This document shows positions 1 to 8,376 of a stretch of 63,045 nucleotides of DNA, piece by piece. Numbering within the stretch: position 1 is the first letter of the stretch; each line of letters starts with the position of its first letter. This DNA comes from Jejubacter sp036620675 (GTDB lineage: Bacteria; Pseudomonadota; Gammaproteobacteria; Enterobacterales; Enterobacteriaceae). Location of the stretch: NCBI GenBank assembly GCA_036620675.1, contig JAZHEE010000025.1, one strand, 5' to 3'. The position numbers and the translations under genes were made by a program. The notes under the pieces were generated by a model that did no database searches, was not told where the DNA came from, and saw only the letters and a list, made by a program, of their open reading frames with translations.

Positions 1-26
1 ATCACCATGGGTAAAGGATGTTAAAA

Positions 27-76
27 AGTGTTCACCATGTCCCCGAACACCTGTCTACCATGTCCCCGGACCGTAC
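27..76. repeat. Direct-repeat tract resembling an insertion-sequence end
   Basis: Two near-identical 15-mers (ACCATGTCCCCGAAC at 34-48 and ACCATGTCCCCGGAC at 57-71) lie 23 bp apart next to a GTACA end. This pattern resembles the termini of transposase or integrase-type insertion sequences, but no transposase is visible because the window begins here. A GGGAGAGGG-type repeat follows immediately and runs into the 3' end of feoC. The IS-end reading is a guess from appearance; it could equally be a non-mobile intergenic repeat. Confidence 0.3.
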
Positions 77-86
77 AGGGAGAGGG

Positions 87-344
87 TTAGGGTGAGGGCG
101 AAGGCGAAGGGAGCATCATCCAGCGTTCCGTCAGGCAACGCTGGCCTTCCGGGCAACTGCGGCAGCTACCGGAAAGGCAGCCATTGGCATCATCGGGCAC
201 TCGCGTCGCTCTGCCCATGGCTTCCAGCCGCTCCAGCATGGCGACGACCAGCGGCAGCGGCGCGTTCAGCGTCTCGCTAATCTGGCGCGCTTCCATCCGT
301 CCGCGCAGCGCCAGCAGATCCCGAATCTGAGTCAGGGTCGCCAT
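87..344 (-). CDS. feoC: FeoC, ferrous iron transport accessory protein (Fe-S winged helix)
   Basis: This 85-residue protein is the small cytoplasmic partner of FeoB. It has a winged-helix N-terminal half (about residues 1-50) and four cysteines, C56, C61, C64 and C70 (spacing C-x4-C-x2-C-x5-C), which in the family bind an oxygen-sensitive iron-sulfur cluster and influence FeoB stability. It lies 15 bp after feoB on the same strand, as the last gene of feoABC. The first 73 or so residues fit the E. coli protein. The last dozen (ending in repeated Ser-Pro) are read out of a short intergenic repeat, and the stop codon TAA itself lies in that repeat, so the C-terminus is atypical and somewhat long. 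Confidence 0.9.
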   Translation of the reverse strand: MATLTQIRDLLALRGRMEARQISETLNAPLPLVVAMLERLEAMGRATRVPDDANGCLSGSCRSCPEGQRCLTERWMMLPSPSPSP

Positions 345-359
345 AATAACCCGCTCCGT

Positions 360-2675
360 TTAGTGGCAGTCGCCGGTGTGGGACTGGCAACAGTCCGGCG
401 CCCGGCCAGGCGCCAGCAGATTAACGTCCACCCGGCTGCGCATCCGCCGCAGGGTGACGATCAGCGCCAGATTGAACAGCAGTACCACGGCAATGGCGAC
501 CAGGCTATAGCGCGGATGCTCGCTAAAGGTGGCGCACTGGTAATAGAGCGTCGCCAGCGAATACCCAACGTTCAGCCCCCACAGCACCGAAAAGGTCATC
601 CAGCCGCGGCTCGATTCACGGGCGATAGCGCCCATCACCGAGATACAGGGAATATAGAGCAGTACGAAAATCAGGTAGCTGTATGCGGCGGCGTCGCTGC
701 CGAACTTGCTGTTCATCACGCCCATGGCGCCGGTGGCCATTTCGCCGTCGCCTTTGCTGGCTTCGATGGGGTTAGCCAGTACGCTCAGGCTGAAGGTCTC
801 TTTCAGGCTCTGCCAGGTGTCGTCAACGGCGCTTTTTAGTTCATCACTCAGACTGAAAGTGGCGGGATCGAACTCATCATCATGCATATCCTCGGCGGTG
901 TAAAGGGTGTTCAGGGTACCGACAACCACCTCTTTGGCCATGGCGCCGGTAAATAGCCCGACGGTGGCCTGCCAGTTATCCTGATGAACGCCGATCGGTG
1001 CCAGCAGCGGCGTCAGTACTTTACTCACCGAAGCCAGCGCTGAGTCGTTAATGCTGTCGACCGCCTTGCCGCTGAATGAAAAACTGTTCAGGGCGCCGAT
1101 AAAGATGCTGACGATAACAATCACCTTACCGGCGCGCAGCACAAAGCCTTTCAGACGCTGCCAGGTTTGCAGCAGCAGGCTTTTCAGGTGAGGAACGTGA
1201 TAGACCGGAAGCTCCATAACGAACGGTGTGGCTTCGCCGCGCATCAGCGTATATTTCAGCATCAGGCCGGTGGCTATCGCCATCACAATCCCCAGCAGAT
1301 AGAGCGAGAAAACCACCGTCGCCCCCTGTTTGCCGAAGAAGGCGGCGGCGAAGACCGCGAAAATCGCCAGCCGGGCGCCGCAGGACATAAAGGGCGCCAT
1401 CATAATGGTCATCAGCCGTTCGCGCGGCGCGTCCAGCGTTCGGGCGCCCATAACTGACGGCACGTTACAGCCAAAGCCGACGATTAGTGGCACAAAAGAT
1501 TTACCGGGCAGCCCCAGCGCCTGCATCAGGCGGTCCATCACAAACGCGGCGCGCGCCATATAACCGGAGTCTTCAAGAAAGGAGAGGAACAGGTACATCA
1601 TGCCGATCTGCGGCACCAGCGGCAGCACGGTGTTGATACCGCCGCCCACTCCCTGGGCCAGGAAGATGGTCAGCCATTCCGGGAAGTGCAGGGTGTCTCC
1701 CAGCCAGCGGGTGCCGTGAATAAAGAGTGCCACCGAACCGCCGTCAAAGATGGGCTGCAGGGCGCCGCCGATATTGATCGCCAGCAGGAACATCAGGTAC
1801 ATCACCAGCAGAAACACCGGTAGCCCCAGCAGACGGCTGAGCACGATTTTGTCCAGCGCCACGGTCAGGCGGTTAGGCGCGGCGGTCAGGCTGTTGCTGA
1901 CTTCGTCACAAATCGCGGCGATGCTCTGATAGCGGGCGTCGGCAATGCTCAGGGCCGGATCCTCTATCTGACCGCTTAGTCGCGCCAGTGCGCCATCGAG
2001 CGCGCCGACGACGCTGCCCGCCAGGCGACGACTATAGATGTCGCCTTCCAGCATCTGCAGCGCCAGCCAGCGCCGCTCGCCGTGGGGGCGGGTGGCCGGC
2101 ATCTGTTCGGCAAGCTGCTCGGCTTCCGCCAGCAGGGGCTGGGGGTAGTGCACCAGTTCAACAGGCGTGTTACCGCGATGGCGGTCAATCGCCAGCTTCA
2201 GGCCATCGATGCCCCGGGCGCGGGTAGAAACCAGTGGCACCACCGGACACCCCAGGCGGGTGGAAAGGGCGTCGATGTCGATACGGATCTGCTGCTTTTC
2301 GGCGATGTCCAGCATGTTCAGCGCCACCACGCAGGGAATACCCAGCTCCAGCAGTTGCAGCGTCAGATAAAGATTACGTTCCAGATTCGAGGCATCCACT
2401 ACGTTTATCAGCATATCGGCGTCGTTGCTCAGGATGTAGTGGCAGGCGATTTGCTCATCGAGCGAGGTCTGGGACGAGATGGTGGTCAGGGAATAGGTGC
2501 CGGGAAGATCCACCAGCGTAACGGCATGATCGGTGGTGGAAAACTGCCCCTCTTTACGCTCGACGGTGACGCCGGACCAGTTACCGACCCGCTGACGGGA
2601 ACCAGTCAACTGATTGAAAAGCGTGGTTTTTCCTGAGTTAGGGTTGCCAATCAGACCAATGGTGAGTTTTTTCAT
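360..2675 (-). CDS. feoB: FeoB, ferrous iron transporter with GTPase domain
   Basis: This inner-membrane Fe(II) importer has 771 residues with the start chosen here. The N-terminal G domain shows the P-loop GNPNSGKT (residues 10-17), the DLPG switch II motif and the NxxD base-recognition motif (NMLD). A helical domain follows, then a polytopic membrane region with Gate motifs (for example GFGCNVPSVMGARTL and the second cysteine motif near PFMSCGARL). An upstream in-frame ATG at 2690 would add MTMLK, but the internal ATG at 2675 gives the conserved MKKLTIGLIG start. The gene sits between feoA (61 bp gap) and feoC (15 bp gap), consistent with one transcript. Confidence 0.97.
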   Translation of the reverse strand: MKKLTIGLIGNPNSGKTTLFNQLTGSRQRVGNWSGVTVERKEGQFSTTDHAVTLVDLPGTYSLTTISSQTSLDEQIACHYILSNDADMLINVVDASNLERNLYLTLQLLELGIPCVVALNMLDIAEKQQIRIDIDALSTRLGCPVVPLVSTRARGIDGLKLAIDRHRGNTPVELVHYPQPLLAEAEQLAEQMPATRPHGERRWLALQMLEGDIYSRRLAGSVVGALDGALARLSGQIEDPALSIADARYQSIAAICDEVSNSLTAAPNRLTVALDKIVLSRLLGLPVFLLVMYLMFLLAINIGGALQPIFDGGSVALFIHGTRWLGDTLHFPEWLTIFLAQGVGGGINTVLPLVPQIGMMYLFLSFLEDSGYMARAAFVMDRLMQALGLPGKSFVPLIVGFGCNVPSVMGARTLDAPRERLMTIMMAPFMSCGARLAIFAVFAAAFFGKQGATVVFSLYLLGIVMAIATGLMLKYTLMRGEATPFVMELPVYHVPHLKSLLLQTWQRLKGFVLRAGKVIVIVSIFIGALNSFSFSGKAVDSINDSALASVSKVLTPLLAPIGVHQDNWQATVGLFTGAMAKEVVVGTLNTLYTAEDMHDDEFDPATFSLSDELKSAVDDTWQSLKETFSLSVLANPIEASKGDGEMATGAMGVMNSKFGSDAAAYSYLIFVLLYIPCISVMGAIARESSRGWMTFSVLWGLNVGYSLATLYYQCATFSEHPRYSLVAIAVVLLFNLALIVTLRRMRSRVDVNLLAPGRAPDCCQSHTGDCH

Positions 2676-2736
2676 TTTTAGCATTGTCAACGTGAAAGTG
2701 GTTTGCGGTGCCTGAAATCGCTGGCGCCAGGGCCTT

Positions 2737-2961
2737 TCAGGAAAGCGCTTCCAGGGAGAGCAGCGCCAGGTCTTTTTTACGTAGCACCAGGCTGATGCGT
2801 CGCGTCTCTATCTGTACCGGATCGCCGAAGGGCGCCACTCGTACCACGCGGAACGAAGAGCCGGGCAACATACCGAGAGAGAGCAGCTTCTGACGCCAGG
2901 CCGGACTGATTTCCCGGGAAAAACCGGTAATTTTCCACGAACTGTTAGCGTGCATATGCAT
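2737..2961 (-). CDS. feoA: FeoA, small SH3-like ferrous iron transport protein
   Basis: This 74-residue cytoplasmic SH3-fold protein is required together with FeoB for Fe(II) uptake. The core WKITGFSREISPAWRQKLLS and the LGMLPGSSFRVVRVAP segment match the enterobacterial family closely. The reading frame is open further upstream to 3072, but the extension has no family similarity. The ATG at 2961 is preceded by AGGTGG, and a second ATG two codons later is also possible. It is the first gene of feoABC, with an iron-regulated-looking promoter region upstream. Confidence 0.93.
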   Translation of the reverse strand: MHMHANSSWKITGFSREISPAWRQKLLSLGMLPGSSFRVVRVAPFGDPVQIETRRISLVLRKKDLALLSLEALS

Positions 2962-3045
2962 AGAACCACCTGTGAACGAGACCGATCGGCAAAGGCCTGA
3001 TAGCCGGAGAGCACCAGGAAAAAACCTGAAAAAGCATGAGGCAAT

Positions 3046-3064
3046 GATAATGAGAACAATTTTT
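3046..3064 (-). promoter_or_regulatory. Fur-box-like operator upstream of feoABC
   Basis: The 19-mer GATAATGAGAACAATTTTT, about 85 bp upstream of the feoA start, matches the Fur consensus GATAATGATAATCATTATC at about 13 of 19 positions, with an intact GATAATGA half. Fur repression of feoABC is known in E. coli. The position fits a promoter-proximal operator. The rest of the 380 bp between feoA and 3342 shows no gene. Confidence 0.5.
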
Positions 3065-3341
3065 ATCTGCAATCTGAAGAGGGGCGTTAAATGCGCTTTT
3101 TTTGAGCGTAGACAAATTTCGTACCCGGAACAGGATAACGAAGGGTTAATAAGGTTATCTGCTGGTAAACCAAGTTAATGTTGTTTCAGTGTATATCGTG
3201 ACGTACCGATCTGTAGGGAAAAGCCTGTCTGGAGTAGAAAACTGATTTAGAATAGGTTTTTAAACCCATTACAGAAATTTCGGTTATTTTGTGAGCGGTG
3301 TATGATATGTAAGTGACAACAATAAATCCAGGGAGAACAGG

Positions 3342-3438
3342 ATGAAAGTGGTGCTACAGGTTGATGGCTACCGTTTCGGCTGCGGATTTTATTGCGGCCA
3401 TGCAGGGTAGTGAAGGGGATACATACTGGCTGATGAGA
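3342..3438 (+). pseudogene. 5' remnant of an unidentified gene, cut by an IS256-family element
   Basis: An ATG at 3342 follows a good ribosome-binding site (CAGGGAGAACAGG) and a TATGAT-type -10 sequence near 3301. The frame runs only 22 codons to TAG at 3410. Removing one base near 3369 would instead give a longer frame reading about ...VDGTVSAADFIAAMQG... up to the insertion-sequence end at 3439. The most economical reading is the start of a gene that suffered a frameshift and lost its 3' part to the insertion. I do not recognise the family. Confidence 0.35.
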
Positions 3439-3976
3439 GTCTGTCCCTAATTCTGTGTAATTGCCACCACGTCAAAGGTGATAGCTCAGGCGATCACCGA
3501 ACTTGATAATAAAACGGCTCATTGCCAGCCGCCAGTTTTGGATCGGCATACTCCATTTTTTCGATGCTGACTGGATTGCCAGGTAAATAACCTTTCGCAC
3601 TGAGTCATCCATCGGGAACACCTTGCGTTTCTTAATCGCGGCACGGATCACGCTGTTCAGTGATCCTGTAGCGTTTGGGGTGTAGATGGCCTTGCGGATA
3701 TCGGGCGGGTAGCCGAAAAACGTATTCCGATTTTCCCGGTGGGCGTGCCAGCTTTTACTGATTTGTGGATATTTTATCGTCTCAGGCTGCCGCGAAGTTA
3801 TTCAGCGCCATCAGCGCCGCCTCTTCGGTCATACCCCTTTCAGTCCGCTGGTGACGGCTTTGTAGTCCTTCCTGGCGACGTATTTCAGGCTGTTACGCAC
3901 CATGTGTAGTGGCTCAGTAATACCGGACACTTCAATAGCCTGTTAATGTAACAACAGCAAATTGAGGTAACTGACC

Positions 3977-4294
3977 ATGACTCAGCGTAAACAGATGAAG
4001 CGCCGTTTCTCTCCCGAATTCAAACTGGAAGCCGTTGAACAGGTTGTTAAGCATCAGCAGCGCGCCGTGGATGTCGCCCGGGCTCTGGATGTGGACGCCA
4101 CCCTGCCGCGCAAATGGATACGGCAGTATAAATCGGAGATTCAGGGAGAAACGCCGACTGGCTCTGCCCTGACACCGGAGCAGCGGGAAATTCAGTCACT
4201 CCGGGCACGGGTTAAGCGCCTGGAAATGGAGAAAGAGATACTAAAGCAGGCAGCCGTGCTGATGAGCGAACTCCCGACCAAATCTGTGCGCTAA
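3977..4294 (+). CDS. IS3-family transposase OrfA
   Basis: This 105-residue DNA-binding subunit of an IS3-family transposase has an N-terminal helix-turn-helix (about residues 8-50, 'RRFSPEFKLEAVEQVV') and a C-terminal leucine-zipper-like helix (RLEMEKEILKQAAVLM, about residues 80-97). In this family OrfA is joined to OrfB by -1 ribosomal frameshifting to make active transposase. OrfA is intact here, but its OrfB is disrupted, so the element is probably immobile on its own. Confidence 0.85.
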   Translation: MTQRKQMKRRFSPEFKLEAVEQVVKHQQRAVDVARALDVDATLPRKWIRQYKSEIQGETPTGSALTPEQREIQSLRARVKRLEMEKEILKQAAVLMSELPTKSVR

Positions 4295-5142
4295 TCACAC
4301 GGCTGAGAAGGAAATGGCCGGTGGTAGTGGTGTGTCGGTTGCTGAAAATCTCCCGAAGCCGATATTACGCCTCGCAGACCCGCCCTGTGGATGTCAGACG
4401 GATGCAGCTGCGCGCCCGAATACGGGAATTGCATCAACAGAGTCGGGGAGCGGCAGGAAGTCGGATGCTGAATCAGCTGATGCGCCGGGAAGGGTATAAG
4501 GTGGGTCGCTGGCTGGCCGCAGACTGATGCAGGAATGCGGACTGGAGAGCCGCCAGCCGGGGCGGCACCGATACCGTGGGGTGAAGGAGGAAGCAACGGC
4601 CTCGCCGGACCTGCTGAAACGGCACTTCACACCGGAAACACCGGACAGGACCTGGAGTGGAGACATCAGCTACGTGCGGGTGAATGGCGGCTGGTGTTAT
4701 CTGGCGCTGGTCATCGGCCTGTACTCACGGCGAACCGTGGGCAGTGCGGTGTCGTCTTCGCCGGATGCGGAGCTGGTATGTCGGGCAATGCGCAGTGCCC
4801 TGGAGAGCCGGTCATACCGGACAAGGGCGACAGCTGTGCCATTCAGACCAGGGCGGCCAGTACAGAAGTAAAAAATACCGGCAGTTACTGTGGCGCCATG
4901 GGGCAATGCAGAGCATGAGCCGGAAAGGAAACTGCCTGGATAACTCACCGATGGAACGGGTGTTCAGGAGCCTGAAGAGTGAATGGATACCGGCGGGTGG
5001 CTACAGTGATGTTCGACAGATGATGCAGGATATTACTGTCTGGATACACTACTACAACCAGCAGCGCCCCCACACATCCAATGGCGGGTTATCACCCTGT
5101 GAATATGAAAATCAGTGGAAAGAGGCTATGCCGGTGTCCTGA
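4294..5142 (+). pseudogene. IS3-family transposase OrfB, broken by two frameshifts
   Basis: This DDE integrase-type transposase is spread over three frames. The first part (to about 4521) gives VCRLLKISRSRYYAS and ...EGYKVGRWLA. The second (about 4522-4820) carries the first catalytic Asp in WSGDISYV. The third (about 4822-5142) carries HSDQGGQYRS with the second Asp and NSPMERVFRSLKSEW with the catalytic Glu, then YYNQQRPHTSNGGLSPCEYE. All three catalytic residues are present, so the damage is two small indels near 4521 and 4822 rather than gross decay, pointing to recent inactivation. Confidence 0.8.
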
Positions 5143-5641
5143 TTTTGTGATCCACTACACATGTGGATGATGCACACTGCGATAGACGCTGTTTATCGCA
5201 TCCGGGAAAACTGATTGAGATCTGCTTCGGTTTTGAGACCCTTAGCCAGTTCAGCAGCCAGTGTTTTGAGTTTATTTTCGTCCATAATTTGCCTGTCTCC
5301 GTTGTTGGAGTGAACATATCAAAAACAGGCAATTGCACAACTTTAATTACAGTCTCGACGGGAATGCAATATCTGAATTTTTCAGCCATACGCTACCGGG
5401 CATAGCGGACCCTCTGACGACCCGAATTAACGATCGCTTTCAGGTACTCAAACCCGCATCCTGAGGTTTGCTTGGTATATAGGGTCAAATCCATTTTCTT
5501 TTTATTGTTATTACATTCTGGCGGTGTATTATTGAGTGATTTTTAGCCGTTACGGGACTTCGGCTGTGCGCTCTGGCTTCTGCAAATATCACCGCCTGTA
5601 CTGGCCCTGTAGTGTAATACAGAATGATTAAGGAATGATAA

Positions 5642-7912
5642 ATGTCGGTATTACCCAAATTCAGCTGGCCGGTGCCATCCAACCATCGCGGCAGTGACTT
5701 TGCCAGCCAGGAAGCTGTGATGTCTCACCTGGCAGGTGAGGCGTCCGGCTGGTACCTGCTGGGAAGCAATGGCATGTGGCACGGGGGGATTCATATCACG
5801 AATACCACGACGCCCTGGTGTGCGCTGAGCGGCAGGGCGATTTCCGAAATGGTTGACTTTCCTGCGGGCTACCGGGGGGAGCAGAGCGTTCGCTGCATGG
5901 CGGACGGGGAAGTGGTGGCGTACCGGATTTGCCGTGATTACCAGACAGTTCCGTGGGAAACGGGGCCGCTGAACGTTTCTGGCTCCTTTGTGCTGGTGCG
6001 GCACTATATTCAGCCGGGTGAGAAACAGGAAAGCGGCCTGCATTTTTATACGCTGTATATGCACCTGGCGCCGTATTCTGCTTATGAACAAAGTGAAAAC
6101 GAAACGCAGTGGATTGTGAATGATAATTTGTCGGCTTACCGCCCTGAATGGGTGATGAGCGCCAGTACCAATAACAAAGAGGTCAGCGATTCGTATCGTG
6201 TGACTACCATCCCGAAAGGTGCCCATATTGAGTGGTCTGCCACAGACAGCAACCTGCGCACCATTGGGTTTAATGGTCGCCACTATGGTCTGGTCACTTT
6301 TAAGGGATTGCCCGATAAAGAGAAAGCCAAAGGAACAGAGACCAGCCTGAAGGAAGGAGAGCAATACTGGATCCTGACGGACAGGAATAATCTTGTTTCA
6401 GCAGGGGGAGTGGCGACCCGCCCGTCATGGTGGTCGCACCTGTTGCCACCTTATGAGGAGCCGATGCAGTTTGATACGGTCGTTTGTCCGACACCTTATT
6501 CAATAAGCGCCGGTGACAGCGTGGGGCATCTGGGTTATTTTCAGCTCCCCAAAGAGGGCGGTTACGATGCCCGCTATCAGGTGCATATTGAATGCCTGAG
6601 CATGGATGATAACCTTGAAACCTTTCTGAAAAACCCGGAAAAGGTGGGTGAAAGCGCGCCGCTGTACCTGAAATGCCCGACGGGGCTGCCGCTGTTTTCG
6701 AAAGATTTGAAGACGCTGTCCATGGTCAGCAGCGGGCGCGTCTCACAGGGGGAAGCCATTCTGAAGCTGAGCCAGGTGAAAACAGAAACCGATGCACAGA
6801 ATCAGGAATACTGGTTTTTACCCTATGCCAACGGCTATGTGGCGAAAGCAAATAAAGCTGTTGAAACTCTATCTCAATATGATCTGGAAAAGCTGGGGTT
6901 CACTACCACCGTGGACGAGGCGACGAGCTTCGACCACCTGGATGGCAAAACGCCACCGAAAGGTCTGATTCGTACCCTGTATGACCGACTTTTTCGAGCC
7001 TCCAGTCATGATACCCGCTTCACCCACAGAATGGTGCCGTACAACTATCAGCGGTTACTGAACCGGATTGACGGTGGCATCAGCCCCTATTCACGGCAGG
7101 AATATCTGAGTGCGATTCATAACCCGTCTTACCGGGATGTGACAAACAGGATGATAGTGAAACACCCCAGTGAGTGGTATTACAAAAAGGAGACATCGAT
7201 TTGGCAGTCGTTTCTGAACACCCTGATGAAGGATGCGCCGGAATGGAAAGAGTACAGTGAGGCGTATATTGAAAATATGGTATGGATGCAGGATGCCGCT
7301 AAGTTAAAGCTGGGGCCTTCGTTGTGGCATATGCATCCGGTGGTGTTTTTGGGGATGTTTAAATCCAGTAATAAAATTATTTGGATGAAGAGGTTCTTTG
7401 AAAAATTCGGGGCCGAAAAAACATCTGCATTTAGGGCTAAATTATTGGAGGTTTCAAATGATTTAGGAATTGACCCTAATTATATCATGGCTTGTATTGC
7501 TCTCGAAACAGGAAAAACATTTAGGACAGACATTAAAAATCCAGGTTCGTCAGCTACTGGGTTAATTCAATTCATGAGAGTAACAGCTGAGGAACTGGGA
7601 ACAACTACCGCACAACTCCGTAGAATGGATCATGTACAGCAAATGGAGTACGTGAAAAAATATTTTCTGATGCAGTCACGTAACGTTGGTGTTCCTACTG
7701 AACAGTGGTCCCTTGAAGATGTTTATTATTCAATATTTAGTCCGAAAACTATAAAGTTAAAACCGAATGATATTATTTATAAAAAAGGTGATGGAGATAC
7801 TTACAATAAAAATCTTTATCACGATGTAAATAAAGATGGAAGAATCACAAAGTCTGAAATAGCTGAAAATATCAGAGTTAATTATAAGCAAGGTATACCT
7901 GAGGCTGATTAA
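5642..7912 (+). CDS. Type VI secretion-type peptidoglycan hydrolase effector (LytM-like N-terminus, transglycosylase-like C-terminus)
   Basis: This 756-residue protein is modular. Residues 1-440 or so include a LytM/M23-like beta domain (WHGGIHIT near 45-53, RCMADGEVVAYR, FVLVRH, LYMHL). The aspartate expected in the H-x3-D zinc site reads as His, so this domain may be inactive and serve for loading or binding. Residues about 460-572 form a constant region found again at 8706-9030. The variable end (573-756) resembles lytic transglycosylases: a predicted catalytic Glu622 in IALETGKTF, then SATGLIQFM. A perfect EF-hand-like loop (728-739, DVNKDGRITKSE) follows. The variable end is clearly richer in A+T. 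A cognate immunity gene follows after 2 bp. The link to type VI secretion is inferred from a vgrG tail standing before a second copy of the same start sequence (8654). No signal peptide is visible. Confidence 0.75.
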   Translation: MSVLPKFSWPVPSNHRGSDFASQEAVMSHLAGEASGWYLLGSNGMWHGGIHITNTTTPWCALSGRAISEMVDFPAGYRGEQSVRCMADGEVVAYRICRDYQTVPWETGPLNVSGSFVLVRHYIQPGEKQESGLHFYTLYMHLAPYSAYEQSENETQWIVNDNLSAYRPEWVMSASTNNKEVSDSYRVTTIPKGAHIEWSATDSNLRTIGFNGRHYGLVTFKGLPDKEKAKGTETSLKEGEQYWILTDRNNLVSAGGVATRPSWWSHLLPPYEEPMQFDTVVCPTPYSISAGDSVGHLGYFQLPKEGGYDARYQVHIECLSMDDNLETFLKNPEKVGESAPLYLKCPTGLPLFSKDLKTLSMVSSGRVSQGEAILKLSQVKTETDAQNQEYWFLPYANGYVAKANKAVETLSQYDLEKLGFTTTVDEATSFDHLDGKTPPKGLIRTLYDRLFRASSHDTRFTHRMVPYNYQRLLNRIDGGISPYSRQEYLSAIHNPSYRDVTNRMIVKHPSEWYYKKETSIWQSFLNTLMKDAPEWKEYSEAYIENMVWMQDAAKLKLGPSLWHMHPVVFLGMFKSSNKIIWMKRFFEKFGAEKTSAFRAKLLEVSNDLGIDPNYIMACIALETGKTFRTDIKNPGSSATGLIQFMRVTAEELGTTTAQLRRMDHVQQMEYVKKYFLMQSRNVGVPTEQWSLEDVYYSIFSPKTIKLKPNDIIYKKGDGDTYNKNLYHDVNKDGRITKSEIAENIRVNYKQGIPEAD

Positions 7913-7914
7913 AT

Positions 7915-8349
7915 ATGAAATGTAACAAATCTGTTTTGATGTTGTTGCTACTGACAGTTTGGGGTTATCCTCACTCATCTCAATCACAATCTATAAATAC
8001 TTTAGTTGATGCAAATAAGTTAAAGTTATCAGGTTTTACTGATGGTCAAACTGGGAGGTTTTACATCGATTTATATGGTGATGGCTCTAGAGATGTAATT
8101 GAGTATACATATTCTGACTCTACCCCGCCAGGAACTTGTGATCAGATTGATTGCTCTACTTCTTTAAATGACTCACCAATGGTGACATTCCAAATCTATA
8201 TGCATGATGGGAAGCCTGTAGACGCATCATATATGTGTACATTCTTGGGGGTTAGCGAAAAAAAACATAAGGGAATGAGAGATATTTTTTGTGGGCCGAA
8301 ATACATTCTCAAATGGAATGGGGATGAATATACTACTGGCGATGAATGA
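7915..8349 (+). CDS. Probable periplasmic immunity protein for the upstream effector
   Basis: This 144-residue protein has a typical signal peptide: MKCNKSVL, a hydrophobic stretch LMLLLLTVWG, and a likely cleavage site near residues 22-26. The mature part has four cysteines (in CDQIDC, YMCTF and IFCG) that could form disulfides in the periplasm. It starts 2 bp after the effector stop, has the same A+T-rich composition as the effector's toxin end, and matches no family I recognise. Position, export signal and composition together fit an immunity protein against a peptidoglycan-degrading toxin. The function is inferred from context only. Confidence 0.6.
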   Translation: MKCNKSVLMLLLLTVWGYPHSSQSQSINTLVDANKLKLSGFTDGQTGRFYIDLYGDGSRDVIEYTYSDSTPPGTCDQIDCSTSLNDSPMVTFQIYMHDGKPVDASYMCTFLGVSEKKHKGMRDIFCGPKYILKWNGDEYTTGDE

Positions 8350-8376
8350 AAACATTAAGTAACTCTAAGACAGCGA

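Larger units (their letters stand above)
3905..5159 (+). mobile_element. IS3-family insertion sequence (1255 bp) with CATG target duplication
   Basis: The ends are defined by inverted repeats beginning TGTAGTGG (3905-3912 and, inverted, 5152-5159), imperfect over about 25 bp and ending GGACA on both sides. CATG stands immediately outside both ends (3901-3904 and 5160-5163), a 4-bp target-site duplication. Inside are orfA and a broken orfB. The element sits in the IS256-family transposase remnant, so it arrived after that element. Confidence 0.85.
3474..5285 (-). pseudogene. IS256-family transposase remnant (deleted, frameshifted, interrupted)
   Basis: The N-terminus (MDENKLKTLAAELAKGLKTE...) is encoded leftward from 5285. 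After about 29 codons it joins directly, out of frame, to a segment reading IAVCIIHMVRNSLKYVARKD, which belongs late in IS256-family transposases (the C-x-x-H MVRNSLKYV motif). The IS3-family insertion falls exactly within that His-Met codon pair. The C-terminal part (VIYLAIQSASKKWSMPIQNW ... FGDRLSYHL, stop at 3474-3476) is recognisable but carries at least two more frame disruptions. The central catalytic region is gone, so it cannot encode a functional enzyme. Confidence 0.75.
3439..5356 (-). mobile_element. Internally deleted IS256-family element, interrupted by an IS3-family element
   Basis: Imperfect 29-bp terminal inverted repeats can be aligned: GAGTCTGTCCC... at 3439-3467 and, inverted, GAGACTGTAAT... 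ending at 5356. They match at 21 of 29 positions, including the inner TGTG-AATTGCC. Between them is a minus-strand mutator/IS256-type transposase that kept its first 29 or so and last 150 or so codons but lost the middle. Subtracting the IS3-family insertion leaves about 660 bp, half a normal IS256 element. The 8 bp flanking the two ends do not match, so no target duplication survives. Confidence 0.7.

Noticed and set aside
3072..3341. Longer FeoA starting at 3072
   Set aside because: The extra 37 residues have no similarity to FeoA and cover the Fur-like operator. The ATG at 2961 with AGGTGG upstream is the better start.
4291..5142. Functional OrfB made by programmed frameshifting
   Set aside because: Programmed frameshifting in IS3 elements acts once, at the orfA-orfB overlap. 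The two extra frame changes at about 4521 and 4822 lie inside the catalytic domain and lack a slippery sequence.
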